Origin: Chlorobiota bacterium
GTDB taxonomy: Bacteria > Bacteroidota > Ignavibacteria > OLB7
DNA length: 64,000 nucleotides
Assembly: GCA_016710285.1 (NCBI GenBank)
Contig: JADJXR010000001.1
Span: 1,612,001-1,676,000, forward strand
Reading direction: 5' to 3'
This document shows positions 48,541 to 57,938 of this stretch, piece after piece. The notes beneath the pieces are model-generated. The model had not been told where the DNA came from. It was given only the letters and a program-made list of their open reading frames with translations, and searched no databases. Position 1 is the first letter of the stretch; each line of letters opens with the position of its first letter. The position numbers were made by a program, and so were the translations under genes.

Positions 48541-51351
48541 CTACCGCACCACAAGAAACCGCATGATAGATTCCCCGTGCTGGCTGCTGATCTTTACGGC
48601 GTATGTTCCCGGGAAAAGGTCATCGGTGGCCAGCGTGCTTTCGCTTAGCCCCTGCGGAAGTTTTTTGCTGAACTGCTTGACGACTTTCCCCATCTCATCC
48701 ATGATGCTGAACGTGACCATTCCCCCTTCGGAAAGGTGATGCTGGACGGTTAGTTGATCGTTGCATGGGATTGGAGCAATGGCGGTGATCGCGACCGCTT
48801 GGGTTGGGGCAATCGCGGCTGCGGGGGGCGGCAGGGTAGGGGCGGTCATCGTTGCTGGAACTTGCCATGCTGTGCCGTAAATGTCGGACGCTCCGTTTCG
48901 CAAATCCTCCCACACAGCAAACAGCGTGTCGTTGCGGAACACCCCTGCCACCAACCCAACAGTATCACGAGTGGAACTGATGGGGGAATCTTGCAAGGGG
49001 AGGTTGCCAGCATCTATGGTTTGCTGCACCCGCAAGCGTTCGCTTAGCAACGTCAGTTTTGCACCGCCGGCCCCGCCATACAGCAACGCCAACGAGCGGT
49101 CGGTAGGGTTCTGAACAATGGCAATGCGCGGCAGCGGAACGCTAAACTGCAGCGAGGTGGAATCCAACAATTTTCCACTGTGGGAGAAGACCTCCAATTG
49201 CACAGTGGTTGGCGCGGCCTCGGTTGAATAGCAGCGGAGGTATCGCTTGTTCCTGAGGGCAACATACCGCTGATACTTCACCTTTGGACCCGCCGGATGA
49301 AAGGATGCTTGCGCAATCACCACGGTGTCTTTCAGGTGACGTTGGCTGGCGGGGTACACAGCCAAAAATTCCTGCTCACCTATTGGGATGATGGCTTTAA
49401 CGCTATCGTTGCCATGTCCGTGATAGACTTGCGGTGCGTCCACCACTTTCCATTGGATAGTGCCATACCGATCCGCTGCATAAACGAATCGGTTGCTGTC
49501 AATGGGAAGAAACGATTTATCCAACTCCAAAAGTTCGCTGCCATAAAAGCGTTGTTGCTCAGGGTCGAACTGGAAATCCAATCCATAGAACGATAACCGC
49601 GAGGAGGAAATGCCCACCATCTCACCAGCCACATGATAGAACTGCGCCATCATTCGCCAGCCACTATCCGTTGCCGCATAGTAGCGATGCCATCCTTTAT
49701 AAGAAATGGAGGTTGGATGGCCATGCTGCGCGGTTTCTTTGCGCTCATACAGATTATGCAGCAGCACAGTATGATCCATACCGTTCAGAAGCTGCGCCTG
49801 CGACAAATCACTCTTGGTTGGAATGTAGTTGTTGTACGTCTCGATGCTCAACGAAGGGAGCATCTGCAACGGAGGCGTTGCCCGGGTATTCCATACTCCA
49901 AGCGGGTATGTTGCTTTTTTCTCCGATTGGTCGTAGGTCACCAGCAATGCCCCTTCCCGCTCCATAACGTTGGGGCATAGCTGGGGGATATTGATAACCT
50001 GCTCAGCAACCATTGCAGCCACTGTTTGTTCGGTGCCGGAGGCCACCACGGTGATGGAGCTTATCGTGTCGAACAATCTTCGCTCAACCGGCGAGCCACC
50101 AATCCCCAAACGACGAAGGGACAACGGCAAGGGAGCGTTTTGATAGGAGCCAATGAAAGCCCCATTAGAGGCAAGCGCAAAGGTTGAATATCTCGGCAGC
50201 CGATTGTAGAGGACGGAGTTGTAGATCTCCTCTTCCCAGAATTTCACGGTGATAAGGGTGGTGTTGCTGAACCCTTTGTCAATTGTTGCCCAATTGAATT
50301 TGGTTCGAAATCCTGCGAAACCGCTGTGGGGATCATCCAGATATTTCAGCACCGCAAGGGTATCGCGTTTGCCAAGCGTATCCCCCACAATCCATTGCCG
50401 GTAGATGTGGCTGAAATAAAAAACATCCATCAGCCCTACGCGCTCGCGCATGTAGATAATGCTGATCCCGCCTGTGTCATCCTTCACCACGGTTTGGGTG
50501 CCGGGTAGCAGCCCGGGGCCGAACGGAATCGCCAACGATTTCGCAGGAACCGAATCAAAGAAGGAATCATAGAAAGCAAGGGTGGAATCTTTCAGCACCA
50601 GCAAAGAACTGTCGCGGCTTAGGTGGTATGGGCCGGAAAAACGCCCAGCAGGAATGGGCCGAGCATCCACCCCGTTATCGCTCCAGAAGGCAACCGCAGC
50701 TTGCCCGTTATCCTGCAGCAACAGCAGGCCGGGAATATCCGCGAACTGCACGCCACGGCGATGCGCTCCGGCACGAAGCAGTGTTGGCGATGATGTTGGA
50801 TTCCCCGCATCATCAAACCTGATTTCCTTCAGGCTTCCCCCCGCCGAAGAATCTTGCCACACCACCACCCAACCGCTGGAAGAGCGGAGCCGCCACACAA
50901 GGCTATCGGCCTGCATCGCGCCGCTGCTCAGTTGAAGTTCGCCAGCCACCACGTTCCCCGCGGTATCCACTACCTGCGCGTAGATTCCTTCCGCCCCTGC
51001 ACGCCGATCGTTCCACAGAACCACGTACCGATCCAGCAAATCAAGCACCCGCACCACGCCGTAGGGGCTGGCCTGCGGGGCGTTCAACGTTCCTTGCGTG
51101 CCCACCGGCGTTCCCCCACGAAGCAGTTGAAATCGCAACGCGCCTTGCACCCCTGCTGGCTGCTGCGGTCCAGCCACTGCGGTCCCCCACACCGCCAGCG
51201 TTGTGGGGCCAATGCTTGCTGCCGATTGGATGCGGAGGTCCGTTGCCAGCAAGTAGTTGATGGGATCGGACGACAAGCGCACATCCTGCCCCAACGCCAC
51301 CGCCGAAACAGCAGCAAAACCCAGAAGAATAATCCAGAAAGAACGCATCAT
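48541..51351 (-). CDS. Large secreted protein with C-terminal T9SS-type domain, 936 aa
   Basis: The signal peptide is MMRSFWIILLGFAAVSAVALGQ, with GGGAG before the ATG. The body contains repeated beta-propeller-like blades with W/D/R-rich segments (VVLWNDRRAGAEGIYAQVVD, GWVVVWQDSSAGGSLKEIRF, FAVWEDLRNGASDIYGTAW). The W-E/N-D-x-R-x-G pattern recurs in extracellular repeat proteins of this group. The C terminus (IPCNDQLTVQHHLSEGG, FSIMDEMGKVVKQF, LFPGTYAVKISSQHG, RFLVVR) is a type A sorting tail, so export by the type IX system is inferred. No catalytic site was recognised. It lies upstream of the His-rich gene on the same strand with a 108-base gap. Confidence 0.85.
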   Translation of the reverse strand: MMRSFWIILLGFAAVSAVALGQDVRLSSDPINYLLATDLRIQSAASIGPTTLAVWGTAVAGPQQPAGVQGALRFQLLRGGTPVGTQGTLNAPQASPYGVVRVLDLLDRYVVLWNDRRAGAEGIYAQVVDTAGNVVAGELQLSSGAMQADSLVWRLRSSSGWVVVWQDSSAGGSLKEIRFDDAGNPTSSPTLLRAGAHRRGVQFADIPGLLLLQDNGQAAVAFWSDNGVDARPIPAGRFSGPYHLSRDSSLLVLKDSTLAFYDSFFDSVPAKSLAIPFGPGLLPGTQTVVKDDTGGISIIYMRERVGLMDVFYFSHIYRQWIVGDTLGKRDTLAVLKYLDDPHSGFAGFRTKFNWATIDKGFSNTTLITVKFWEEEIYNSVLYNRLPRYSTFALASNGAFIGSYQNAPLPLSLRRLGIGGSPVERRLFDTISSITVVASGTEQTVAAMVAEQVINIPQLCPNVMEREGALLVTYDQSEKKATYPLGVWNTRATPPLQMLPSLSIETYNNYIPTKSDLSQAQLLNGMDHTVLLHNLYERKETAQHGHPTSISYKGWHRYYAATDSGWRMMAQFYHVAGEMVGISSSRLSFYGLDFQFDPEQQRFYGSELLELDKSFLPIDSNRFVYAADRYGTIQWKVVDAPQVYHGHGNDSVKAIIPIGEQEFLAVYPASQRHLKDTVVIAQASFHPAGPKVKYQRYVALRNKRYLRCYSTEAAPTTVQLEVFSHSGKLLDSTSLQFSVPLPRIAIVQNPTDRSLALLYGGAGGAKLTLLSERLRVQQTIDAGNLPLQDSPISSTRDTVGLVAGVFRNDTLFAVWEDLRNGASDIYGTAWQVPATMTAPTLPPPAAAIAPTQAVAITAIAPIPCNDQLTVQHHLSEGGMVTFSIMDEMGKVVKQFSKKLPQGLSESTLATDDLFPGTYAVKISSQHGESIMRFLVVR

Positions 51352-51603
51352 TGCTCCCTGCCAGAGTGAAGGTTGATAATGATGGGAAAATCAATCATCG
51401 CCGGGGTGAACTTGGGGATTTTTATCTGCCTGGACAAGAACCTTGATGCCCCATGTCACAACCTTCCCAACCTGCCGTCATCCCGCTGTTCCTTGCGCAA
51501 TGGACATCAAAAAATTCCCCCCTTGCAATCGTAGCGGGGTGGAAGGGGTGTGGGAAGCTCGCATCCCGTTGACTTCATGTTCCATGTTAATCAGAACCAC
51601 ATC

Positions 51604-52974
51604 ATGCAAAAGGATCATCGCAAACCAGCGCGCCGCACTTCCCACCAGATCAATCGGCTTCGGGCTTCGGCGCTTGCCACACTTGGCACACTGCTTCTTG
51701 GAGCCAGCATCACCTCCTTCTTTGACAACCAGAACCCAACACCTACCCCCCATCACACACCACACGGTGGCATTGCTCCGCGCAACAATCCAACACCCAA
51801 CCCTGGCGACATTATTGACCCACCACGCGCTATTGACCCATTCATGCAAAAAGGCTTGCGGTGGCTGGCCGATGCGCAACACAAAGATGGAGGATGGGGC
51901 GCGGGAAGCTACGCCAAGCAGGACCAACGGGACCCCCACGCCGTCACGGTGGACCCGGGCACAACGGCGTTCACGGCAATGGCACTGCTGCGGGCGGGCT
52001 ACAACCCGCTGAAAGGGGAGTACAGCGAGAATCTTCGCCGCGCACTTGATTACTTGCTGACCACGGTGGAGACCTACAAGGAAGATGGCCCACGCATCAG
52101 CGACGTTACCGGAACGCAGCCACAGCGGAAGTTGGGGGAGTTTGTTGACGTCTCACTCTGCGCCCAGTTCTTTGGTCGCGTGCTTCCAACATTGGCCGAC
52201 GCGCCAACGCTGAAAGCACGCGTTGAGAAAGCACTGGACAAATGCGTGCGGAAAATTGAAAACTCCCAAAAGGAAGATGGAAGCTGGAACCACGGCGGAT
52301 GGGCCCCGGTGCTGCAATCCTCCATGGCCAACAATGCTTTGGAGATTGCCCAGGAGAACGGGCGCGCGGTGAACGACAGCGTTCTGGAACGCTCACGCGA
52401 GTATCAAAAAGGGAACTACGATGCCAGCACAAAATCATACCGTGCCGATGCTGGTGCGGGGGTTGAACTGTACGCCAACTCCAGCGGCCAACGCGCCGCC
52501 GCAAAGGAGACCAAAAGGGCAAAGGACATTGTGGTTGCCGCCAAGCAGCAAGGGAAGCTCCGCGATGAAGATGACGTCACCACCGAGAATCTTGTGAAAG
52601 CGGGAGTTAGCCCAAAAGAAGCCTCCAAACTGGCACGTGCCTTCGACCAAAACCGCGCTGCTGTGGAGAAGCTGGACGATGAGCAGATGCTTTCTGGATT
52701 TGGGAACAACGGGGGAGAGGAGTTCCTGAGCTACATGCTTTCCAGCGAATCGTTGGTGGTGACCGGAGGGGAAGATTGGCGGAAGTGGAACGATAAAATG
52801 CACACCCGATTGGAGAAGATTCAGAACGGCGATGGCAGCTGGAGCGGGCACCATTGCATCACCAGCCCGGTGTTCTGCACCGCCGCCGTCATCCTTTGCT
52901 TAACCGCGGACCGCGATGCCGAGATGCTTCGCCTAACCAGCGGCAAAGGGGGAACAACCGGAACGGTCCAATGA
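51604..52974 (+). CDS. Exported protein with squalene-cyclase/prenyltransferase-like repeats (I), 456 aa
   Basis: I start at ATG 51604 (MQKDHRKPARRTSHQ), followed by a hydrophobic segment ALATLGTLLLGASI. The mature part begins with a Pro-rich linker. QW-type repeats then appear: GLRWLADAQHKDGGWGAG, KIENSQKEDGSWNHGGW and RLEKIQNGDGSWSGHHC. These are the landmarks of the alpha/alpha-toroid fold of squalene-hopene cyclases and prenyltransferases. The DxDD catalytic motif of cyclases is not seen, so it is probably not a cyclase. A charged helical stretch (KETKRAKDIVVAAKQQGKLRDE) interrupts the repeats. Its stop overlaps the start of a second such gene (ATGA), so the pair is translationally coupled. 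Confidence 0.82.
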   Translation: MQKDHRKPARRTSHQINRLRASALATLGTLLLGASITSFFDNQNPTPTPHHTPHGGIAPRNNPTPNPGDIIDPPRAIDPFMQKGLRWLADAQHKDGGWGAGSYAKQDQRDPHAVTVDPGTTAFTAMALLRAGYNPLKGEYSENLRRALDYLLTTVETYKEDGPRISDVTGTQPQRKLGEFVDVSLCAQFFGRVLPTLADAPTLKARVEKALDKCVRKIENSQKEDGSWNHGGWAPVLQSSMANNALEIAQENGRAVNDSVLERSREYQKGNYDASTKSYRADAGAGVELYANSSGQRAAAKETKRAKDIVVAAKQQGKLRDEDDVTTENLVKAGVSPKEASKLARAFDQNRAAVEKLDDEQMLSGFGNNGGEEFLSYMLSSESLVVTGGEDWRKWNDKMHTRLEKIQNGDGSWSGHHCITSPVFCTAAVILCLTADRDAEMLRLTSGKGGTTGTVQ

Positions 52975-54227
52975 TCAATCACCGCTCAGAATCGGGCAGA
53001 AGCCGGCGTGAATTTCTGAAGCAAGCAATGCAGGGTGGGGCGCTTCTTCTGATTGGAGGAAGCGTCCCGGCGTTGCTGAGCAGTGGCTGCAACAGCGTGG
53101 CCAACCCAGCCCAAACCTTGCGCCGCGCAGCCGACTACCTTTGGGCGCAGCAATCCACCGACGGAGCGTGGCGAAGCGGGCAATACGCCATGCTCCGTTC
53201 CGGCCAGGCCTACACTCCATTTGTGCTTCATGCTTTGCTTCGGCTTCCTGGGCAACTTCTGCGGGGGCGGCAGCAGCAGATTGAGAAGGGGTTGGAGTTC
53301 ATCCGCGGAAGCATCAACGCTGATGGCTGCATTGGCCTGGGCGACCCCGACATCACCGAGTATCCCAACTACGCCACCAGCTACGGATTGCGCTGCTTGG
53401 CCAGCACCGCAAAACCGGCCGACCGACCGTTGATTGAACAAGCAATTGGATACCTGCAACGCCAACAGCTAACCGAGCAGCGCGGATTTCCCCCCGAGCA
53501 TTTGGCCTACGGAGCATGGGGGTTTGGTTCGCCCAACTTGCCGGAAGGAAGCCCGGGCCATGTTGATCTTTCGCACCACCGCATGGTTCTTCAGGCGATG
53601 CGCGAAGCAGGGGTGCGGAACGAAGCGATGTACGACCACGCCGCAGCCTTTTTACGGCTTCTTCAAAAACATCCATCCGAGCAACGGGAGCAGCCGCACG
53701 ACCGGTTGGACGAACAACCCACCGGAAGCGTCCGCTACGACGGCGGGTTCTACTTTTCGCCGATTGTGTTGGGGGCGAACAAGGGCCTGCAAGAACCAGC
53801 CGACGCGACCCACCGCCCAGTGTTCCGAAGCTACGCCACGGCAACCTGCGACGGCGCGTTGGCGTTGGTGGCCGCCGGCATCCAACAAACCGATGAACGG
53901 GTTGCAGCCGCACGCAACTGGCTGATTGCCCACCCGGTCCTTGACCGCCCCGAAGGAATCCCCGAAGGGGACCCCGAGCCGTGGCACTTGGCACTCCATT
54001 ACTACCATCTTGCTGGCCGCTGCCAGGCCTACCGCGCGTTGGGGATTGGCGGAGATTGGCCCCAGCAAGCCGCAGCCATCTACACCGCCGAGCAGCAACA
54101 GGATGGAAGTTTCAGCAACCGCCACAGCGTGTTGATGAAGGAGGATGACCCGATTTTGGCAACGGCCTTGGCAGTAACCGGCATCAGGGAAATCGTGGGT
54201 GATGGCCGGCCAGAACGCAACGGGTAG
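52971..54227 (+). CDS. Tat-exported protein with squalene-cyclase-like repeats (II), 418 aa
   Basis: ATG 52971 overlaps the partner gene's TGA. The N terminus has a twin-arginine signal (SRREFLKQAMQGGALLLIGG) ending with a lipobox-like LLSSGC, so a Tat-exported lipoprotein is likely. Repeats include DYLWAQQSTDGAWRSGQY, GLEFIRGSINADGCIGLGD and EQQQDGSFSNRHS. The segment HRPVFRSYATATCDGALALVAAG resembles the FRSYGSMTYAGL block of non-catalytic terpene-cyclase-like proteins of Planctomycetes (memory, not searched). No DxDD motif is present. With gene I it forms a two-protein exported system. Function is unknown. Confidence 0.82.
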   Translation: MINHRSESGRSRREFLKQAMQGGALLLIGGSVPALLSSGCNSVANPAQTLRRAADYLWAQQSTDGAWRSGQYAMLRSGQAYTPFVLHALLRLPGQLLRGRQQQIEKGLEFIRGSINADGCIGLGDPDITEYPNYATSYGLRCLASTAKPADRPLIEQAIGYLQRQQLTEQRGFPPEHLAYGAWGFGSPNLPEGSPGHVDLSHHRMVLQAMREAGVRNEAMYDHAAAFLRLLQKHPSEQREQPHDRLDEQPTGSVRYDGGFYFSPIVLGANKGLQEPADATHRPVFRSYATATCDGALALVAAGIQQTDERVAAARNWLIAHPVLDRPEGIPEGDPEPWHLALHYYHLAGRCQAYRALGIGGDWPQQAAAIYTAEQQQDGSFSNRHSVLMKEDDPILATALAVTGIREIVGDGRPERNG

Positions 54228-54399
54228 ATAGCCCCCAAAACGCGCCCATCGTTGTGGCAATCCGCGTGGCAATCGGCCATGGAAAATTGTTTTCTTCATC
54301 ACATTGTTCTTCACACTTTCCCCCCTTCGTTTTTTTGTATGTTGTCAGCCCGCTACCCCGGGTAGAAGCAACCCTTTTCCCATCTGTTCAGGGACCGAT

Positions 54400-54870
54400 A
54401 TGCAGATTTCCTCGATACTGAACACCGCGTTTATCGCAACAAAACTCGAAGCTGAAACCAAGGAAGAGGCTTTGCACAGCATGGTCAATATGCTGGAGTC
54501 CTCCCCGAAGGTGATCAACTTGGAGAAAGTTCGCACGGCCATTTTGGAGCGGGAAAAGATTATGAGCACTGGGGTGGGCCACGGTTTTGCGATCCCCCAC
54601 GGCAAGACCGATGCCGTCACGGACATTGCTGCCGCGTTTGCAATCACTGCCGAGCCTCTGGATTTCGATTCGCTGGATGACCAACCGGTCCGGCTGATCT
54701 TTATGCTGGTGGGGAACGACTCCCATGTTGGAATCCATCTGAAGCTGCTAAGTCGCGTCAGCCGCCTGATGAACAGCGACTCCTTCCGCAGCCAACTGCT
54801 TCAGGCCGCAAGCTCCGAACAGGTGTTGGAGTTGTTCCGGCAAGAAGAAGGACGATATTTCGCAACGTAG
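54400..54870 (+). CDS. PTS EIIA domain protein (fructose/nitrogen type)
   Basis: A 156-residue cytosolic protein, starting at ATG 54400, equal in size to PtsN and fructose EIIA domains. The phosphoryl-accepting His67 sits in VGHGFAIPHGKTDAV, the signature of the family. VRLIFMLVGNDSHVGIHLKLLSRVSRLM follows. No EIIB/EIIC permease genes are adjacent, and neither HPr nor EI is in the window. A regulatory role like that of PtsN is therefore more likely than sugar transport. A U-tracted hairpin ends the gene. Confidence 0.92.
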   Translation: MQISSILNTAFIATKLEAETKEEALHSMVNMLESSPKVINLEKVRTAILEREKIMSTGVGHGFAIPHGKTDAVTDIAAAFAITAEPLDFDSLDDQPVRLIFMLVGNDSHVGIHLKLLSRVSRLMNSDSFRSQLLQAASSEQVLELFRQEEGRYFAT

Positions 54871-54929
54871 CCGGTGGGTAGCGGTGCCGTTCCGCCGCCC
54901 CAACAACAGGCTCTTCCGAAGAAGATCAC

Positions 54930-54952
54930 GCCCTTCCAGCCGAAGGGCTTTT
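54930..54952 (+). terminator. Intrinsic terminator after PTS IIA gene
   Basis: GCCCTTC (54930-54936) pairs with GAAGGGC (54942-54948) around CAGCC and is followed by TTTTCTGTTT. It lies about 60 bases after the stop. Confidence 0.8.
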
Positions 54953-55040
54953 CTGTTTCCATCACCACTTCCATCACGGGGTTGGAGTATGGTGTTGGAT
55001 TGCGCGCTATCCATTCCATCTGCCCACGGAACCTGTAGCC

Positions 55041-55844
55041 ATGCAACAACGAACACGCTGGACACTTGCTGCGGTTGCCATTGCCGTTGCCGCTGTTTCC
55101 CTTTGGTTTCTGTTCTCCCCAAAAGAGCAACAGGGGGGCAAGGCCGTCGCCGTTGCGGTGGCATCGAACATGAAGTTTGCGTTCGAGGATATCACCGCAG
55201 CGTTCAAGAAGGAGCATCCCGGGATCACCGTCACGGCATCCTACGGATCGTCCGGGAATTTCTACGCCCAGCTTTCCAACCGCGCTCCGTTCGACCTGTT
55301 CCTGTCGGCAGATATTGAATATCCGAACAAGCTATCCGAGCAAAAGCTGATCCTTCCCGGAAGCCAGTTCATTTATGCCGTTGGGGAGTTGGTGATTTGG
55401 GTTCCTACCGGGTCGCCGTTGGACCTTTCGTTGGGGATTCGTGCGCTGCTGGATTCATCGGTGCGGCACATTGCGGTTGCCAATCCCGAACACGCCCCCT
55501 ACGGGCGCGCAGCCATTGCCGCCCTTACCAACAGCGGCATCTACGCCCAAGTGAAGCCACGGCTGATCTACGGCGACAACATCACCCAAACCGCGCAGTT
55601 TGCGCAAACCGGGGCTGCCGATGTTGGGATCATTGCCTTGTCGCTGGTGGTTGCCCCGGCAATGCGGAACGCGGGGAAGTACGTGAAGATTCCGCTGGAG
55701 CAGTATCCACGATTGGAGCAAGCGGGAGTGATCCTGAATTGGGCCGCCGATCCAGAATCTGCGCAGCTGCTTCGGGCATTTATCACCGGTCCACGCGGGA
55801 AGGAAATTTTGCATCAGTACGGTTTCTCAGCCCCCGAAGGATGA
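55041..55844 (+). CDS. modA: Molybdate ABC transporter substrate-binding protein
   Basis: Captures molybdate or tungstate outside the inner membrane. A signal anchor (WTLAAVAIAVAAVSLWFLF) precedes a bilobed binding protein, 267 residues in all. The family blocks are VAVASNMKFAFEDI, YGSSGNFYAQLSN (oxyanion-binding Ser residues), PFDLFLSADIEYPNKL and NPEHAPYGRAA. The tail ISALEYPRLEQAG-like segment reads EQYPRLEQAGVIL here. Three bases separate its stop from modB, so they form an operon. The ATPase modC is not next to them. Confidence 0.94.
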   Translation: MQQRTRWTLAAVAIAVAAVSLWFLFSPKEQQGGKAVAVAVASNMKFAFEDITAAFKKEHPGITVTASYGSSGNFYAQLSNRAPFDLFLSADIEYPNKLSEQKLILPGSQFIYAVGELVIWVPTGSPLDLSLGIRALLDSSVRHIAVANPEHAPYGRAAIAALTNSGIYAQVKPRLIYGDNITQTAQFAQTGAADVGIIALSLVVAPAMRNAGKYVKIPLEQYPRLEQAGVILNWAADPESAQLLRAFITGPRGKEILHQYGFSAPEG

Positions 55845-55848
55845 CCCG

Positions 55849-56517
55849 ATGGATTGGCAAGCGTTCTGGCTCAGCGTCCGATTATCGTTGCTCACTTCGC
55901 TTATCCTGCTGGTGATCGGCTTGCCGTTGGCATGGTGGCTTAGCACCACGCGGTTCCGTTGGAAATTTTTGATTGAGGCGGTGGTGGCGCTTCCGCTGAT
56001 CCTTCCGCCAACGGTTCTTGGGTTCTACATCCTGACGGCAATCAGCCCGCAAGGAACGCTGGGAGTTGTTTGGCAGAACCTGTTCGGCGGCACCCTGCCG
56101 TTCACCTTCCACGGGGTGCTGATCGCTTCGGTGCTTTACAGCCTGCCGTTCGCGGTGCAGCCGTTTGCGGCGGCCTTTGCTGGCGTGGACCGGAACATTA
56201 TCGAATCGGCGTGGTGCGAAGGCGCGGGGCGGCTGCGGACGTTTCTGCAAATCACATTGCCGCTGGCCGCGCCCGGGGTGGTGGCCGGAATCGTTCTTAG
56301 TTTTGCGCACACGCTTGGGGAGTTTGGCGTGGTGATGATGGTTGGCGGGAATCTTCCCGGGCAAACCCGTACCATCTCAATCGCCATTTATGACAACGTC
56401 CAAGCCATGGACTACGCCGCCGCCAGCCAGACCGCGCTGATCTTGCTGGGTGTCTCCTTCGCCATCCTGATCGGCGTGTATGGAATGCAGCGGAAAATTG
56501 GAATTTGGAACCGGTGA
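55849..56517 (+). CDS. modB: Molybdate ABC transporter permease
   Basis: A 222-residue inner-membrane permease with about five transmembrane helices (first near 8-30). The EAA-type coupling loop is ESAWCEGAGRLRTFLQITLPLAAPGV, which contacts the ATPase. PLILPPTVLGFYIL and HTLGEFGVVMMVGGNLPG are typical ModB blocks. It is co-transcribed with modA. The usual third gene modC is missing here; hisS follows 82 bases later. The ATPase must be encoded elsewhere or shared. Confidence 0.95.
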   Translation: MDWQAFWLSVRLSLLTSLILLVIGLPLAWWLSTTRFRWKFLIEAVVALPLILPPTVLGFYILTAISPQGTLGVVWQNLFGGTLPFTFHGVLIASVLYSLPFAVQPFAAAFAGVDRNIIESAWCEGAGRLRTFLQITLPLAAPGVVAGIVLSFAHTLGEFGVVMMVGGNLPGQTRTISIAIYDNVQAMDYAAASQTALILLGVSFAILIGVYGMQRKIGIWNR

Positions 56518-56599
56518 ACGGTCAACCGCTGCGCCGAATGCCAAGACAGAACAAGCCTGCGCGCTCCCTTGCAATCGAACTTCATCAACTCACTACGCA

Positions 56600-57880
56600 A
56601 TGTCCACTCGTTATCAATCGTTGAAAGGTTTCCGCGATATGTTGCCAGAAGAATCGCTACGCTGGCAGTGGCTAGAAGAAAACATTCGCGACCTGATGCG
56701 CCGCTACGGCTACGGCGAACTTCGGCTTCCGTTGGTTGAGGCCACCGAACTGTTTGCACGGGGCGTGGGGGAAGGCACCGACGTTGTCAGCAAGGAGATG
56801 TACTCCTTCCTTGACAAAAGCGATCCCCCGGAATCGCTTACCCTTCGGCCAGAGCTTACCGCCGGCGCGGCACGCGCTTGGGTGCAACATGAGATTGGGA
56901 AGAATCAAGGGCTGACGAAGTGGTACTACCTTGGCCCGGCGTTCCGATACGAGCAACCGCAATCGGGGCGGTATCGGCAGTTCACCACGTTCGGCATTGA
57001 GCTGATTGGGTCCCCGCTGCCTGAGGCCGATGCCGAGGTGATTCTTGCCGGTGTGGACCTAATTGAATCGCTGGGAATCCGCAACTACCGGCTGCGGCTG
57101 AACTCACTGGGAATGCCGGAAGAACGCGCCGCCTACCGCACCGCGCTCCTTGAATATCTTACGGTCAAGCGCGACCAGCTTAGCCCAGAAAGCGTCCGCC
57201 GGATGGGGAGCAATCCGATGCGGGTGTTGGATTCCAAGAAGGAGGAGGACATTGCCACAACCGCCGACGCGCCAAAGATTCTGGAGTTCCTTTCCGATGA
57301 TTCGCGGGCGCATTTCGACCGCGTGCGGGGATTGCTTGATACCGCCGGTGTTCCGTACGTTGTTGACCACCGGCTGGTGCGCGGGCTGGACTACTATACC
57401 CGCACGGCGTTCGAGTTCCAGGGCCTTGACTTGGGGGCGCAGGACGCACTTGGCGGCGGGGGCCGATACGACGGGCTGATTGAACAGATTGGCGGACCAG
57501 CAACGCCCGCCATTGGGTTCGGGTTCGGGATGGACCGGCTGATTATCGCTGCCGAAGCCGCCGGGGCAATCCCGAACCAGCAGGCCAATTTGGATCTTTT
57601 CGTGGTTGGCTTGGGCGATTCCGCACGGGGCTGGGCCGCCCAAACAACGCGAACCTTCCGCCAGGCCGGGCTTGCTGCCGACTGCGATTTGCTTGGGCGT
57701 TCCATGAAAGCCCAGATGCGCGAAGCAAACCGCCGCAACGCACGCCACGTGGTGATTGCCGGCGAAAACGAGCTTGCCGCCGGAATCGCACAAGTAAAAG
57801 ATATGCAGGGCCACGACCAGAAAGAGGTGGCCATTGCCGAACTGCTGAATGTGGTGATGGAGCTTCGCGCAGCGCGTTAA
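56600..57880 (+). CDS. hisS: Histidyl-tRNA synthetase
   Basis: Class II enzyme that charges tRNA-His, 426 residues from ATG 56600 (MSTRYQSLKGFRDMLPEE). The longer frame overlapping modB is rejected. Motif 1 surrounds LRLPLVEATELFARGVGEGTD, motif 2 is FRYEQPQSGRYRQF, the histidine-specific loop is VRGLDYYTRTAFEF and HisB-like LGGGGRYDGL follows. Motif 3 is in IGFGFGMDRLI. The C-terminal anticodon-binding domain runs from about residue 330 (LDLFVVGLGDSARG). Length and motif order are standard. Confidence 0.97.
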   Translation: MSTRYQSLKGFRDMLPEESLRWQWLEENIRDLMRRYGYGELRLPLVEATELFARGVGEGTDVVSKEMYSFLDKSDPPESLTLRPELTAGAARAWVQHEIGKNQGLTKWYYLGPAFRYEQPQSGRYRQFTTFGIELIGSPLPEADAEVILAGVDLIESLGIRNYRLRLNSLGMPEERAAYRTALLEYLTVKRDQLSPESVRRMGSNPMRVLDSKKEEDIATTADAPKILEFLSDDSRAHFDRVRGLLDTAGVPYVVDHRLVRGLDYYTRTAFEFQGLDLGAQDALGGGGRYDGLIEQIGGPATPAIGFGFGMDRLIIAAEAAGAIPNQQANLDLFVVGLGDSARGWAAQTTRTFRQAGLAADCDLLGRSMKAQMREANRRNARHVVIAGENELAAGIAQVKDMQGHDQKEVAIAELLNVVMELRAAR

Positions 57881-57938
57881 TTTTTTTGGAAACTGCCCCA
57901 CCGGTGCAGCTAACAACCGTCAACCAAAGGACCAACGA

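Noticed and set aside
52971..54227. Functional squalene-hopene cyclase
   Set aside because: The DxDD motif required for cyclisation is not seen, and the protein carries an export signal.
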